A stretch of 64,000 nt of DNA from Dallia pectoralis (taxonomy: Eukaryota > Chordata > Actinopteri > Esociformes > Umbridae), in NCBI GenBank assembly GCA_029465975.1, contig CM055747.1, forward strand, positions 5,297,069 to 5,361,068. The letters are read 5' to 3'. This document shows, one piece after another, positions 1 to 12,318 of the stretch. The position numbers were made by a program, and so were the translations under genes. A model generated the notes under the pieces. The model was not told where the DNA came from. It searched no databases and was given only the letters and a program-made list of their open reading frames with translations. Every line of letters starts with the position of its first letter. Position 1 is the stretch's first letter.

Positions 1-1433
1 CTTTAAATATCGTGCCAGAATGTCCAAATAAGAGTCTCTTAAAATCTCGAAAGAATTCAATATATTCTTAGGCATTTTCCAATTTGGTTAGTCTGAGCTT
101 GTTTTATGCTCAAACATTTCATCGGAGCTTAACCAAAATCAGTATTTTCCTTAGCCCCGTGCCCTTGGAATTTCCTAAAACAACACGACCCGGTGTCCAT
201 GGAGGGGTTAAAAAAAGGCAAATAGATAAGCACAGTGTGGAGGCATGTAGATGTTTATAGTTGTCCCGTGATGTCACAAGTTGCGTTGCCTTACTGTGTT
301 ACTTTGGACATGTCAACACACACACATACCAGAAACAGGCCTGGACACACACAGACACATCCACTGTTTGTTCGCTATCAGTATTTCTGCTGCTTGCCAG
401 TGCGTTCGTCTGTGTTGTCTGTTTCGCTAGATGCTTTTCTTCTTAACCCCCCCTTCCCCGCAGGAGGCCTTTACGCCTCTTGTCGGGGGCGTCATTGTAA
501 ATACCAATTGGCTTTTAATTGACTTGGTGGGTGAAATAAAGGTTCAATGAAAACAAAACCTGAACGAAAGCGTGGGCGGGAACCGTGCATAGCCAGACCT
601 GAGGCAAACAGTCTGGCTCGCGAGACAAAGAGACAGGGCTCTGATGTGTTTTCAGTACCTCCTGCTGCTGTGAGAAACATTAGTCCACACGTTTGGAATT
701 CCAGATGGCCCCACTGGCCTGGCCTTTAATCTGTATTTAAATATGGATGTGTCATTTCTGAGTAAAGGGTTACTGACCGACTTATCCGCTGCACCAAAAA
801 CATCCACGAGTTTTAAGATTCCTCTCCTGATCGATAATAAGAGTCGTCTTGCTCGTGCCATTCGATAATGAAGAGACGGCATATAGAATAGATGTCTTAT
901 CTATAATGTGTAGATTCCCATTGTACGTGGAATGAGTGGACTGATCCGATCAATTAGTGGCAACGTGTGGGTGATGGCATTCAGGAGATCACGCTGTTTG
1001 TTCACCACGTCTTTTCGATTTTAATTCTTTAGGGAATGTGTACTCTGTTCCGACTAGTAGAGGACACAAACAGATCGAGAGGCATGGCATTAAAGATGTC
1101 GCCAGGTGTCCAGACCTCTGGGTCCGACTGGGTTCATTATGTCGAGACACGGGGGCGGTACCCTTAGGCAACGGACTCTACACCCGTCGTGTCTATTCAA
1201 TGACTGCAGGATGTGGTATTTTATGGGCGTGTACCATTTCCTGTGACATAAGTGCATTAGCGTCAATTAGTATCGACTCGCGGAGTTAAATGGAGTTTCA
1301 GGCGTGGTGCCGTTTATTAGAAGAAATATGCGGCACCTATGATGTTGAGAGGGCAGGGTGGGCGAGACTTGTGTTTGGTCGCGCAGACAATTAGATGATG
1401 TTGACATGTGGTTGAAGTAGACGACCCTTGTGT

Positions 1434-1467
<34 letters not shown>

Positions 1468-2607
1468 GGAAGCCAGTGTCTGTGGCCTTTTGTAGCACAT
1501 CTGGACAAGATACAGGGATTTAAAGAGCATTGCTCGAAGGCATAACAGCAACAGGTCATACTGTTGCAGGCAAGCACCCTTAGGTAAGCTTGCAATGAAC
1601 TCAAGTCCCCAGCGAAATCAACCAGTGAATGGAGGAAGATAATTGTCCTAAAATGGCCTTGTGATAGACCCAACCCCTCAAATGTATAAAAATCTGCGGG
1701 CTGACCTTAAAGGGTATTCACATATGCCTGAACTTATGCCTGAATTTGAGCTCCTCCGCTATCATGAGTGGAATAAAACTGTTAAATCCAGGCGCGTTAG
1801 GTTGATGGAGACGTGTCCAAACAGACTTACTGCTGCAGGCATTGGCAACGCTTTTGCTTCCGAACCATTTTTAGAGAAATTCGCAATATTAGTTTAACAA
1901 CGAATGCTTCACTACAAGATCTTAAAGGCGGAAAAAGAAAGCTGACATGATTCGCCTTCATTTCGACAACAAATGCGGCAGTTTCAGTAGGGGTTCTGTA
2001 CACTTTGCTTCGACGTCTACGACGCTGCTCGTTGTCAATCCCTCGCGAGAGCCACAATCAAAAGCAGATAATATATGATGTTGGTTTGCGGACCAAAGTG
2101 TCTGAATGATAGCTTCCTTGTTGCACACCTGTTCAGGCAGTAAGTTGTTATGACTTTGTTTGAAGCAAAATTGGATTTGGCAACGGCTTCAAATAAGTGT
2201 GCTGTAAAGATAGGGTTTTTGATATTTCGAGACTTTTAAACACAGAGCAGCCCGAACCATGTCTACCAAGTCGTGACTTCTCGGTGGTATCCCGTTAGCG
2301 GGGAAAGTCATGTCTAATTGTTCGTTTTCTCCTCTGCTTCTTCTCGAACATGAATCAATCGTGATACAGGAAGCACCTGGCTGACCCTGCTTTTTTTAGC
2401 AACCAAATGCGGTACCAAGACGTGCATCTTTGTCTTGTGTCATGTCACTTGTGCACTGCTGCCATCGTCTTTTGTGACTGTAATATTGGGCTATATGTTC
2501 GAGTTTGAACTGACTAGCAAAGCGCAGAGTATGAAATAATATATTTTTGATATATTTCATAGCAAATACTCTTGTCCGGAGTGACAATGCATGTGTTCGG
2601 TTGGTGT
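1..2607. other. cblb upstream intron (inferred), non-coding
   Basis: No supported exon or recognised element. A short (CA)n run lies at 1436-1466. Open frames here are short and lack codon or domain signals. Confidence 0.5.
1436..1466. repeat. (CA)n microsatellite
   Basis: About 15 CA units. Confidence 0.9.
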
Positions 2608-2745
2608 TGGGTCACGTTCGCCTAGTGGACAAAAGCATTGGGACAGTAGACTGTAGGTCGCTGGTTCGAATCCCAGAGCCAACAACTGATGTTTTGTCCC
2701 TGTGCAAAGGCGTTAACTCAAATTGAATTGAAATACATTATTAGC
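2608..2745 (+). mobile_element. tRNA-derived SINE fragment
   Basis: A tRNA-like head has an A-box-like cgcctagtgg and a perfect B box GGTTCGAATCCC (about 2673-2684), followed by a body (tgtccctgtgcaaaggcgtt, then aactcaaattgaattgaa) with the layout of salmonid-type tRNA-derived SINEs. The head is diverged and cannot fold as a standard tRNA, so it is not called as a tRNA gene. Confidence 0.7.
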
Positions 2746-5093
2746 ATATTTACCTAAGTAAAATTCAGAAGACGTAAAAGTCAGAAGAAAAGGGTGTGCA
2801 GGTAGAACGCATGCCTGTCACAAACCACATGGTCCCAGAAGGCTTTTCTTTTGGTCACATGTGCCTCTTCTTTTCTTTAATATCTTCAACAGAGCAGGGG
2901 ACCCGAAAACGGCGTTGCTACATCCTGTTCATGTGTTTCCTCTTAGCTTTCGCTCGTTTTAATTATCACCTCACAAAGGAGACGGCTATTCGGCGCCCCG
3001 ATGTGCCTCATCCATTAGAGCCTGAGGCAATGGGGACCCTCCCGCCCCTTACAGATGGGCCCAAACCATCCCCCTCCCGTCACCCCCGTCAACCGCCTCT
3101 CTATTTCCCCAGAGGCTGCCTGCCTGTGCGGAAGTCATCGAGGTTGACCACAACACATGAGCGCACGTCGGCACATTTCGAAGACGCAGATGTGAGGTAT
3201 TCCTTTAATGAGGATGATTTACCGAAGAGCTTTGTTTTGTATTGACGCTGGTGGCTTTTGGGTGCCAGGAACATCTGTTCTCCCGGTCCTCCCTCCGGCC
3301 TTGTCTGGCGTTCTCTCTTTCACCATCGTCCCCCTCGCCCGTTTCCCTCTCACGTTTTCTCCCGCCGTCCCCAGTTTCAGGTGCCAACGGCTCTTCCTGT
3401 GTTTCCCCCCCCCCGTCGTCGTGGGCGGCTGTCATTATGATTTTCGTGGCCCTCCGAGCGTTAGTCTTTGAAACGCGAGAGCACCTTTATTCTGTTCTCT
3501 CGGGAACCTCTCGGCGATGGCATTATCTCGTCCCGTGCAGACTCACCGGGGGGGATGAATGTTGGGCGGGAACAGAAATACCATTCAACGTCACGATCGA
3601 TACTCGTCAGGACGGCAGCTGTTACAGGAAGCCGTCCTCGGGAAGGTGACCGCTGGAGAGTCATTGTCTTCGTTTACATTGAGCCGGGTGTGTTGTCAAT
3701 AGTTACGCTAGAGCCAACGATGGACAGTGACATGTGTTCAATGCGGGGGGTCTGCAAATGTGTCTGGTTCTGTTCCATTGCTGTCCCGAGGCAGTCTTCT
3801 GGTCTTTGTTGTTGCTGGTCTGCTGGGAGTCTTTGACTTGATTAATTGTGACTTGTGCGCCCCACGACCGTGCTTACTTATCACACCGCTAGCCGCAACC
3901 CGCCCACCTGATCCCCTCGTCTGGCTCCATATGTGGACGACCCCGACCCGAAAAACAAGAGAAGTGTACGAATAAAATAGATTGGATAAAATGTTTGGAT
4001 TTGTAGACAACTGATTGAAAATGGCACACTCTTATGACTCTAAACGTGTGACGTTGGCCTTGCTCACATTGTCTACATTAGAATAAGTACATTCTATAAT
4101 TCCGCGGGTTTGGCCTTGAGCAGTTTTAAAATATTCCTAAATATGAATTAGAATGACCTTACGGTATGGATGTGTGTATGTACAAGTTAATTAATCGAGT
4201 ATGCTCCTGAAGTCCGACGCCCGTTTTAGGTGTTAAAGCTCTTGTTCGGTTTGTTTCGTTTACTAATTAACTGTCTTGTTTTATCTGGAGAAAGTACATT
4301 TCCTAATAAATGTTCTCGTAATTAGGCTAATTAATCTCTTTTACTTTGGCGCAACCTTTTCTTAATTAAGAGCCCACGTAGACAAACACCTGTGTCCCTT
4401 GCAGCAGTGACTTGTCTTAACTCAGTATATTCCCAGGGAGATCGGCACATAGCCTGTCAATCTCTCAGTTGGTGGAGACTACTGTAGCTGGATCGGAAAT
4501 GCCGCTTTATCCCCTAGCAGCTCAACTATTGATCCATGGCCAGTCTCTTAAAAGCCCTGTTGATGAGAAGTAGAGGCAGCACCTACACAAGGCTGAGAGA
4601 ACCACCCATGTAGTGGCTGTTAGTGATTTTCTTTGTTTTGTCAAGTAATTACAGTTGTCATATGTCCTCCTGCTGTTATATGCGTGTGGCGGCGGTGTTG
4701 TTGTTGCTGTGTAGAATTCACACTTCTAAGTGTGACGCGTTGCAACATGTAGGAGCGTATCGAGGCGACTTGTAGCAGGTATGAGTGTTTGGTCAGACGC
4801 TAAAAGATGACCTGATTTGATTGAATGTGTGTGTTTTGGCATTGAGTGTAGCAGTGAACGCTAATTGCTCATTTCAGCTCGCCTGTTGTTGGGTGCCCAC
4901 ACATCTCTCCTGTAATCCTTTAGCATAATTGTTAAATTGTTTCCACTTGTTAAATGCACAAACACTGTGCAAATCTGTCGTCAAGCCAACTACTTTGAAA
5001 AATCTACAATATGAATTTGTAAGTCATAGTGTTGATCTCTTCACTACCATGTTAGAATGCAGTCTTAATGATGACCTATCAGTTGAAAGTGGG
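2746..5093. other. intron, mostly unique sequence
   Basis: Contains a pyrimidine-rich stretch (about 3286-3420) and an AT-rich block at 4187-4375 with clustered TAATTA/TTAATTA homeodomain-type sites. No exon was recognised. Confidence 0.5.
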
Positions 5094-5369
5094 CTAATGA
5101 CAAGACAACGTGAGCTAATGGAGCGACAACGTGGGCTAATGGTGAGACAACATGGGCTAATGGCGAGACAACGTGGGCTAATGGCGAGACAACGTGGGCT
5201 AATGGCGAGACAACGTGGGCTAATGGCGAGACAACGTGGGCTAATGGCGAGACAACGTGGGCTGATGGCGAGACAACGTGGGCTGATGGCGAGACAACGT
5301 GGGCTGATGGCGAGACAACGTGGGCTGATGACGAGACAACGTGGACTAATGACGAGACAACGTGGGCTC
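5094..5369. repeat. 21-bp minisatellite, 13 copies
   Basis: The unit is gacaacgtgggctaatggcga with few substitutions. The period is a multiple of three, so both strands stay open as shadow frames (RQRGLMA on +). Each unit except the third carries ACGTG. Confidence 0.95.
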
Positions 5370-8300
5370 TTTGTTGTTTGCTTCAAACGACACTATGGGG
5401 GGTTAGACCACATTGAATCAGGATGTTTAGTAGGAAAAGAAGTGTGGCCATCATTGCGTCATCTAATGGACTTGGAACATGCAACATTGTCATTAGCCAA
5501 CAGTCATTAAAATAGCTAGCGATGCTAACGTTAGCTTCCAAATGACGACAAAGGCTTGACCAAATAATGATTGCATTCTGTAGAGATAATATTGTGTTTT
5601 AAAATCCTGTTGATGCACTTTATCAGCTCCCAATCAGTTGAGTGCTTAGTTTGGATTGGCTTCAAAAGAAATTCACGTGAATTTCATGAATATATATTAT
5701 GGAATTTAAAGTTTTAGCCAACTTTTTTGATGTCATCGTATCGAGTCTGTGCATGTAAATACCTGACTTGATCAGCTAAAGGAGGCTCGGGTAAATAATG
5801 TAAAATATCATCTTTTTACCCGTGAAAAAACCCCACAGAGATTAGTCATAATGTAAAAAAAACACAATTATAAACACTCTATGCTTCAGGCTGTGAACTT
5901 GACTGGTGTGGGTCACGGAGTTAACCATAATGGTAAAAAATATTACAAAAATCAAGGTCATGGTGTCCGGCAGTTGTCAAATAGGCATCCCCTGGATCTG
6001 ATAACTGTTAGTTCACTTGCATGTCAGGAATGTTTTGGGCTGGATGCCTTTTAATGTCAGATGTTTCTCTTGTCTTTGTTTGAATGATACCCAAACAAAA
6101 TCCTATTGGCTCTTAAAGGATTCCTATGACCTTTTACCAACTTTTTTAGATTCAATGTCGTTGAACTGCTGGTTTTGAAGGAATTAAAATGTATTTCCAA
6201 CACACTGACTGTACTTAAATTGAGTCTAACATCACACTGGAGCCTTTATAATAATTAATAATAATTCCAATGCTTTGTTCTGTATTTTTCTGAAGAGTTG
6301 CTCGCTTTTGCTTTTTGGCAGTGGAGTGCACATGACATGATTTCTTCTGTGTGCTGAAGTAAGTTAGGACATTATATTGCCAGCTTGACAACCATGCCTT
6401 TAGCAGCTTCCTAAAGTGATTGCCTCAGAATCTGCTAGACTGAAAGTGCTGTGTTTTTGCCAGGAAGCAAAATGCGGCTGTGGGGAAAGATTTGCTGTCT
6501 GGATTTACTTCACTAAAGGGAGACCTTGTAATGGCCTTGTACAGTATAATGCCGCATTACTGTCAGTTGCTCTTTTCCTATGATCTGTCTGCCTGTTGTT
6601 TTTTTTTTAAATCACAGCTGCACAGTCTGACTATCGATTTTTGTATTTTTGTTGTAAGTCAGTAACTCTACCAATGTTTCAGTTGTGTTAAAGTTATTTT
6701 CTTTCTATAGACTCTGATTGTTGATGCCTAAACTTTAGGTACGTACTGCAAATGTTGACAATCATGTAATGGCCACAGGCATTTTGTCCGAAAAGGCAAT
6801 TATGATGTGAATTCCTTCCCTGTTTAACAAGAACATCCAAGTTAAACAGTATACCATTTTTACGATGTCCATAACACATACTGGTACTTTCTTCTGTCTT
6901 TTTGCCGCGTTGCATTGTTATGGGGTCACGAAAGGTTGACCTCACTGGTGTCTTCTGTGGTTTGAAGATTTTGGAATCCAGGTTATTGAGTCTAGGTTAA
7001 TGTTGTGTGAACATCCACACCACCGTTCAAACAGCTGACAGGGTGCATTGGTTTTTCAGTAACAGCATGAGTCACCTTAACCAGACTTCAATGATTTTCT
7101 GCATTTCTCATGAACAATAATGTGATGTTTAAGAAGAAATGTCAGTAAACTTTAATTGACGCACGTTTTTAATATTATGTTTTGAATATAACTATTTTTA
7201 CACAGATATGGACTTAATAACTATACTATTCCAGTACATCTGAAGTCAGGAAATAATGTTTTCATAAAGCTACATACAGTGTAAAGTTGATTTACAATAT
7301 TTATTCCTTACCGTGAAAGTTTACAATGAGGAGGCTAGGCACAGTGATGAGCTTGGTGCCCTTTTACGGCTATATATTGATTGTCTTGTTTGACGGATTT
7401 CTTGATCCTTCCTTGGCAGCTGTCTGTGTATATCATTTGTCTTAAACTTGACCAGTATATATGCATACTTGCTATAAAAGCTTATGTGACAACCATAACT
7501 AGATGTAAAAATGTGCTCGAAATGAATTGGTCTCAGATAAAGGAATTTATTCAGTGCATTCCGGGTCTTGGTATTTATATTTATCCGCAACAAGTTAGTT
7601 TGATCAAAACAGATCTCTGTTGGAAACACGTCTTAACATTTTGAAGATAATTTCTTGAAACTCCACATAGATATCCATGATTTATGCCTAATAATATAGG
7701 AGCAAAAAAATCCCCAGTTGGATGTCAGGGCTCCTGGGCACATTCTGCCAAACAATTCTACATGTTTAGAAGGCTTGCTAATCTGGCCCCCAGTCTAACA
7801 TGGGTAATTGAGTGACCATCAGTGACTAACTTGACAAGAGAAATCTGATTAGCGATAATACACAAGCCATTTTTTAACTGCACCTGGTATATTGTATTAG
7901 CTACTCTAAATATAACATTGAGCCCCTGACTGATTTTATTATTTATATAAACGAATACATAAATAAAATACGATAGGCTGGCTCTGATTTGTATGCTGGG
8001 TTCGTAGTAGTTCCTGGCTTTAACATGAGCCAGTGGATTTTTTCTAACTAATTCTGAAAGGCTCCAGGTCTTTGTGTTATTGCATCAATCTCTGAGTTTT
8101 TTAAATGTCAGCAGACTGCATACCATCTGCAGGCTGAAATCTGTTAAAGGCCTGGGTAATCTTTACATTTTTATAGTATTTAGATGTAGCCATTAGCTAC
8201 TAGTGATGCAGAAGCTGTTTTTTCTGGCCTTTACAAATGCCAATTTATTTACATTTTTGGCTGTAGCCCTTTTTTCTTGCTTGCCGTCATTTTAGGTTCC

Positions 8301-9721
8301 TCAGTTAAATGACGGTGAAAGAAAATGTTCCTTACGGTTTGACTGTGACCAAACACGGTCCCAAATCGGTCTGAAATTAAATTTAAATTTGAACCTGTCA
8401 CTAAAGACCCTGTCACTGAAGTGCACATTGTTGGATAAAGGGATTTTTTTAAATGCATTTGATTGGCACTGGGGGTTACTGGGGCCCCTGGGGTTCCTGG
8501 GGCCCCTGGGTGCTTGAGCAAGTAGCCACCATATGCAGTGGCATTGAATGTGCTTTGACTGTCTTGAGTCTGCTGCGAGATGGTGCAATGATGTGTAGTC
8601 TTAATCACAAATAGGGTATCATGAAATCTTGGAGAAAAATAAAAAGCAATTTGCATTTAACATGACGACATTAACGTAAATAATATTGTGTCTTTATATG
8701 TAGATCACACACTGTCATATCATTAGGACTGGTCTTTCTAAATGAAACTTTAACCATTTGTGCTGGTGTAAAATAAAATAGTATGTCCGGGGAATATGTT
8801 CATAGTTCATAGAACCATGTGCAACTCATGTCGCAGGTATAATAAATTAGCTAATAATACATGCTGCATGGTCAATAACACGCCAGTTTGAGTATGACCG
8901 TATCATCGCATCGTTTTAAGACTTGCATGTGGACTTTCCTTTTTGAGCAAAGTTTAAGATTGTCTATAATAGTGTAGGTTTATAAAAAGACTAGGAAATA
9001 TTAAGATGATGTGGTTGCTTAATCTATCAAATCAACCGAAAACATGTATATGTATGTCATTTCCTTTTTTTTTGCTCTTGACATATTTCCGTTGGTTACC
9101 CCGACCTGAAGTTTTACCGAAATATATTTCTGGTGGCTGTGATTTGGTTATTCATCACTGTCTTGCAATAAGTGGAAATGCAATTCGAATCTAACCGTTT
9201 GCTCATCTATACAGCATTACAATGCGGCAATGCGGCGCAAATCAATATTCTGTTCCATTAGTATAATTTTGACTTCCCCTTGTACTTTATTGTAAGATAC
9301 TTGCTTATACATTATTCATGTGGTGTTCTAGTTGACACTATCAATGCAATAACCTCATTCGGTCTTACTGAGTGACCAGCACAATCTTTTCGATTCATAT
9401 TAAATAAAAATTAAAGGCTATTTGCACGTTGGGAAAGCACAGCACATGGAAGAAAACATAACCGGCGGACGCTGTACATTTGTGGATAATTTAAAATAGG
9501 CCACGGAATTATATAATCACTCTTGTCTGTATAGAAATATACAGAATGATAGGAAAGAATATCACATTTTGGCCAGAAAGGACTGATCGCTTTCCCCCAA
9601 ACAAATGACTTGACAAATGACTGAATTGTATTTGAACAGGCATTTTGCCGACATAGTTTGAGATTGGGCAATAGGGCAATGCATGCAGGAAATAACAAAC
9701 AGTTCATTGCTCTGCAGTCTT
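5370..9721. other. intron, AT-rich unique sequence
   Basis: No exon or clear transposon was recognised in this 4.3 kb. A G-run cluster lies at 8471-8510. The short open frames have no domain signal. Confidence 0.45.
8471..8510 (+). other. G-quadruplex-type motif with GGGGCCCC palindromes
   Basis: Five runs of three to five G are separated by five-base loops (TTACT, CCCCT, TTCCT, CCCCT). It also contains GGGGCCCC twice, so hairpin and quadruplex forms compete. Confidence 0.6.
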
Positions 9722-11017
9722 GGTTTGTCTAAACAGGGTCTAACTGGTTTGTCTAAGCCGGGTCTAACTGGTTTGTCTAAGCCGGGTCTAACTGGTTTGT
9801 CTAAGCAGGGTCTAACAGGTTTGTCTAAGCAGGGTCTAACAGGTTTGTCTAAGCAGGGTCTAACAGGTTTGTCTAAGCAGGGTCTAACAGGTTTGTCTAA
9901 GCAGGGTCTAACAGGTTTGTCTAAGCAGGGTCTAACAGGTTTGTCTAAGCAGGGTCTAACAGGTTTGTCTAAGCAGGGTCTAACAGGTTTGTCTAAGCAG
10001 GGTCTAACAGGTTTGTCTAAGCAGGGTCTAACAGGTTTGTCTAAGCAGGGTCTAACTGGTTTGTCTAAGCAGGGTCTAACTGGTTTGTCTAAGCAGGGTC
10101 TAACAGGTTTGTCTAAGCAGGGTCTAACAGGTTTGTCTAAGCAGGGTCTAACAGGTTTGTCTAAGCAGGGTCTAACAGGTTTGTCTAAGCAGGGTCTAAC
10201 AGGTTTGTCTAAGCAGGGTCTAACTGGTTTGTCTAAGCAGGGTCTAACAGGTTTGTCTAAGCAGGGTCTAACTGGTTTGTCTAAGCAGGGTCTAACAGGT
10301 TTGTCTAAGCAGGGTCTAACTGGTTTGTCTAAGCATGGTCTAACTGGTTTGTCTAAGCATGGTCTAACTGGTTTGTCTAAGCAGGGTCTAACAGGTTTGT
10401 CTAAGCAGGGTCTAACAGGTTTGTCTAAGCAGGGTCTAACAGGTTTGTCTAAGCAGGGTCTAACAGGTTTGTCTAAGCAGGGTCTAACAGGTTTGTCTAA
10501 GCAGGGTCTAACAGGTTTGTCTAAGCAGGGTCTAACTGGTTTGTCTAAGCAGGGTCTAACAGGTTTGTCTAAGCAGGGTCTAACAGGTTTGTCTAAGCAG
10601 GGTCTAACAGGTTTGTCTAAGCAGGGTCTAGCAGGTTTGTCTAAGCAGGGTCTAACTGGTTTGTCTAAGCAGGGTCTAACTGGTTTGTCAAAGCAGGGTC
10701 TAACTGGTTTGTCTAAGCAGGGTCTAACTGGTTTGTCTAAGCAGGGTCTAACTGGTTTGTCTAAGCAGGGTCTAACTGGTTTGTCTAAGCAGGGTCTAAC
10801 TGGTTTGTCTAAGCAGGGTCTAACTGGTTTGTCTAAGCATGGTCTAACTGGTTTGTCTAAGCATGGTCTAACTGGTTTGTCTAAGCAGGGTCTAACTGTT
10901 TTGTCTAAGCATGGTCTAACTGGTTTGTCTAAGCAGGGTCTAACTGTTTTGTCTAAGCAGGGTCTAACTGGTTTGTCTAAGCAGGGTCTAACTGGTTTGT
11001 CTAAGCAGGGTCTAACT
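9722..11017 (+). repeat. 24-bp minisatellite, exactly 54 copies, derived from the 5S rRNA A-box region
   Basis: The unit ggtttgtctaagcagggtctaac(a/t) repeats 54 times with no indel (1296 bp). CTAAGCAGGGTC is identical to the 5S rRNA A-box segment, and CTGGTT matches the base that follows in 5S rRNA. The last unit runs straight into gctGGATGGGAGACC, the 5S C-box region. Variants are cAGGGtc/cATGGtc and final a/t; the paired CATGG variants at 10334/10358 recur at 10838/10862, 504 bp (21 units) apart. Frames of 481 (+) and 515 (-) residues are by-products of the period. Confidence 0.93.
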
Positions 11018-11390
11018 GGTTTGTCGCTGGATGGGAGACCAGGTTTTGGTTCTGGATATGGTTTTGAAGAGCCAGCAGGAGGCTCCATTTCCTCTGGTCT
11101 AAAGATCAAATCTCAGTGTCCACATTGAAAGGGACATTGTCTTCTGTAATGTTCAGTCTTTTATGTGGGATGATTAACGGGTGTCCTGACACTTCGTGGT
11201 CCCTAAAGATTTCATGGCGCCGGGGTTTTAACCCTGGGGTCATTGGCACATTTTCAATCTGGCCAGCATATCACCTCGGTTACGTTACATCATCCTCAAC
11301 TTACAATTGGCTCATTTATGGCTGTATTATTGCTTTAAAGTTATGTGTTCTCGCGCAATTCAAAATAGGTTAAAACAAAATGTATTCAAT
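11018..11390 (+). mobile_element. 5S rRNA-derived SINE (SINE3-like), body and tail
   Basis: Begins with the 5S-like ctGGATGGGAGACC and continues with a body (gccagcaggaggctccattt; cgggtgtcctgac; gtggtccctaaagat; caatctggcc; acaattggctcattta) that matches the widespread fish 5S-derived SINE body as I recall it. A related copy lies in reverse orientation near 29944-30500. Exact ends are uncertain. Confidence 0.75.
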
Positions 11391-11972
11391 GAAAGTGTCA
11401 TTTGGGTAATTGAGTAAACTGATAAGGAGTTCCATTAGACATGTTTAGGTGCCAACCCAGGGTTTTAGGGTTAGTTCATACCATAGTACGTGTAAACAAC
11501 TCATTTGGAGATACCAGTGAGATATCAGTGAATGCCTTCAATTTTCCTGTACTACCGGATTACGTACAACAACCGTGACAGGACCATGACCGGACCGGAC
11601 AGGATGGGTGACGTCAACGAGCATAGTGGTTCCCTTAAAAGGCCAGCCGCCCTCAACAAAGAGAATAATCTCCCATAAAGGGGTGTTTTGTAAGTGGAGC
11701 CATCTGGGAAGGAAGTGTGGGACCTCAAGTGGAAGTGAGCGAGCCCAGTCACAAGCCAGCAGCTACGGCCCAGGATGCACTGGGTGGATGGTTCGCACTC
11801 GCACTCGCACTCGAACCAAGGCTCTGGCCTAAGCAGTGGAAGAGTGTCAGCTGTTTAGGTAGCCGCAGCTTGTTTCCAAACATTTCCAAAGAACATTCCT
11901 ATTTGCTAACTCAAACCTGAGCCCTAGCCATGACGGAGCAGTGGATCTCTGTAAGGAGTAACCACGGCGTCC
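11391..11972. other. intron, unique sequence
   Basis: No exon recognised. A short CGCACT run (about 11790-11815) is the only local repeat. Confidence 0.4.
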
Positions 11973-12318
11973 CACCCTCCTCTCCCAGCCCCTCGTTCCT
12001 CTCCCAGCCCCCCGTTCCTCTCCCAGCCCCCGTTCCTCTCCCAGCCCCCGTTCCTCTCCCAGCCCCCGTTCCTCTCCCAGCCCCCGTTCCTCTCCCAGCC
12101 CCCCGTTCCTCTCCCAGCCCCCCGTTCCTCTCCCAGCCCCCGTTCCTCTCCCAGCCTCCAGCTCCTCTCCCAGCCCCTCGTTCCTCACCCAGCCTCCAGC
12201 TCCTCTCCCAGCCTCCAGCTCCTCTCCCAGCCTCCAGTTCCTCTCCCAGCCTCCAGTTCCTCTCCCAGCCTCCAGCTCCTCTCCCAGCACCGCCCTCCTC
12301 TCCCAGCCACTCCCAAGT
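11973..12318. repeat. C-rich 18/19-bp minisatellite, about 18 copies
   Basis: Two subtypes follow one another: cctctcccagcccccgtt (18 or 19 bp) in the first half and cctctcccagcctccagct (19 bp) in the second. Mixed 18/19 periods rotate the frame. The minus strand is purine- and G-rich. Confidence 0.9.

Noticed and set aside
1661..1897. 78-codon frame MIDPTPQMYKNL... as a gene
   Set aside because: No domain, no splice context and no start-site support; likely chance.
2613..2690. A functional tRNA gene
   Set aside because: A good B box is present, but the acceptor and anticodon arms do not pair and the body continues as a SINE.
4929..5510. 193-codon frame with RQRGLMA repeats
   Set aside because: By-product of the 21-bp minisatellite; the other strand is equally open and flanks show no domain.
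9722..11017. CRISPR-like regular repeats
   Set aside because: The units are contiguous with no spacers, and the DNA is clearly vertebrate.
11018..11050. A functional 5S rRNA gene
   Set aside because: Only A-box and C-box regions are like 5S; the 5' half is replaced by the array and the 3' end is SINE body.
9562..11128. Overlapping open frames of 515 codons (-) and 481 codons (+) made of DKPVRPCL or GLSKQGLT repeats
   Set aside because: The 24-bp period is a multiple of three, so a stop-free unit stays open on both strands. No other protein signal; the sequence derives from a 5S SINE.
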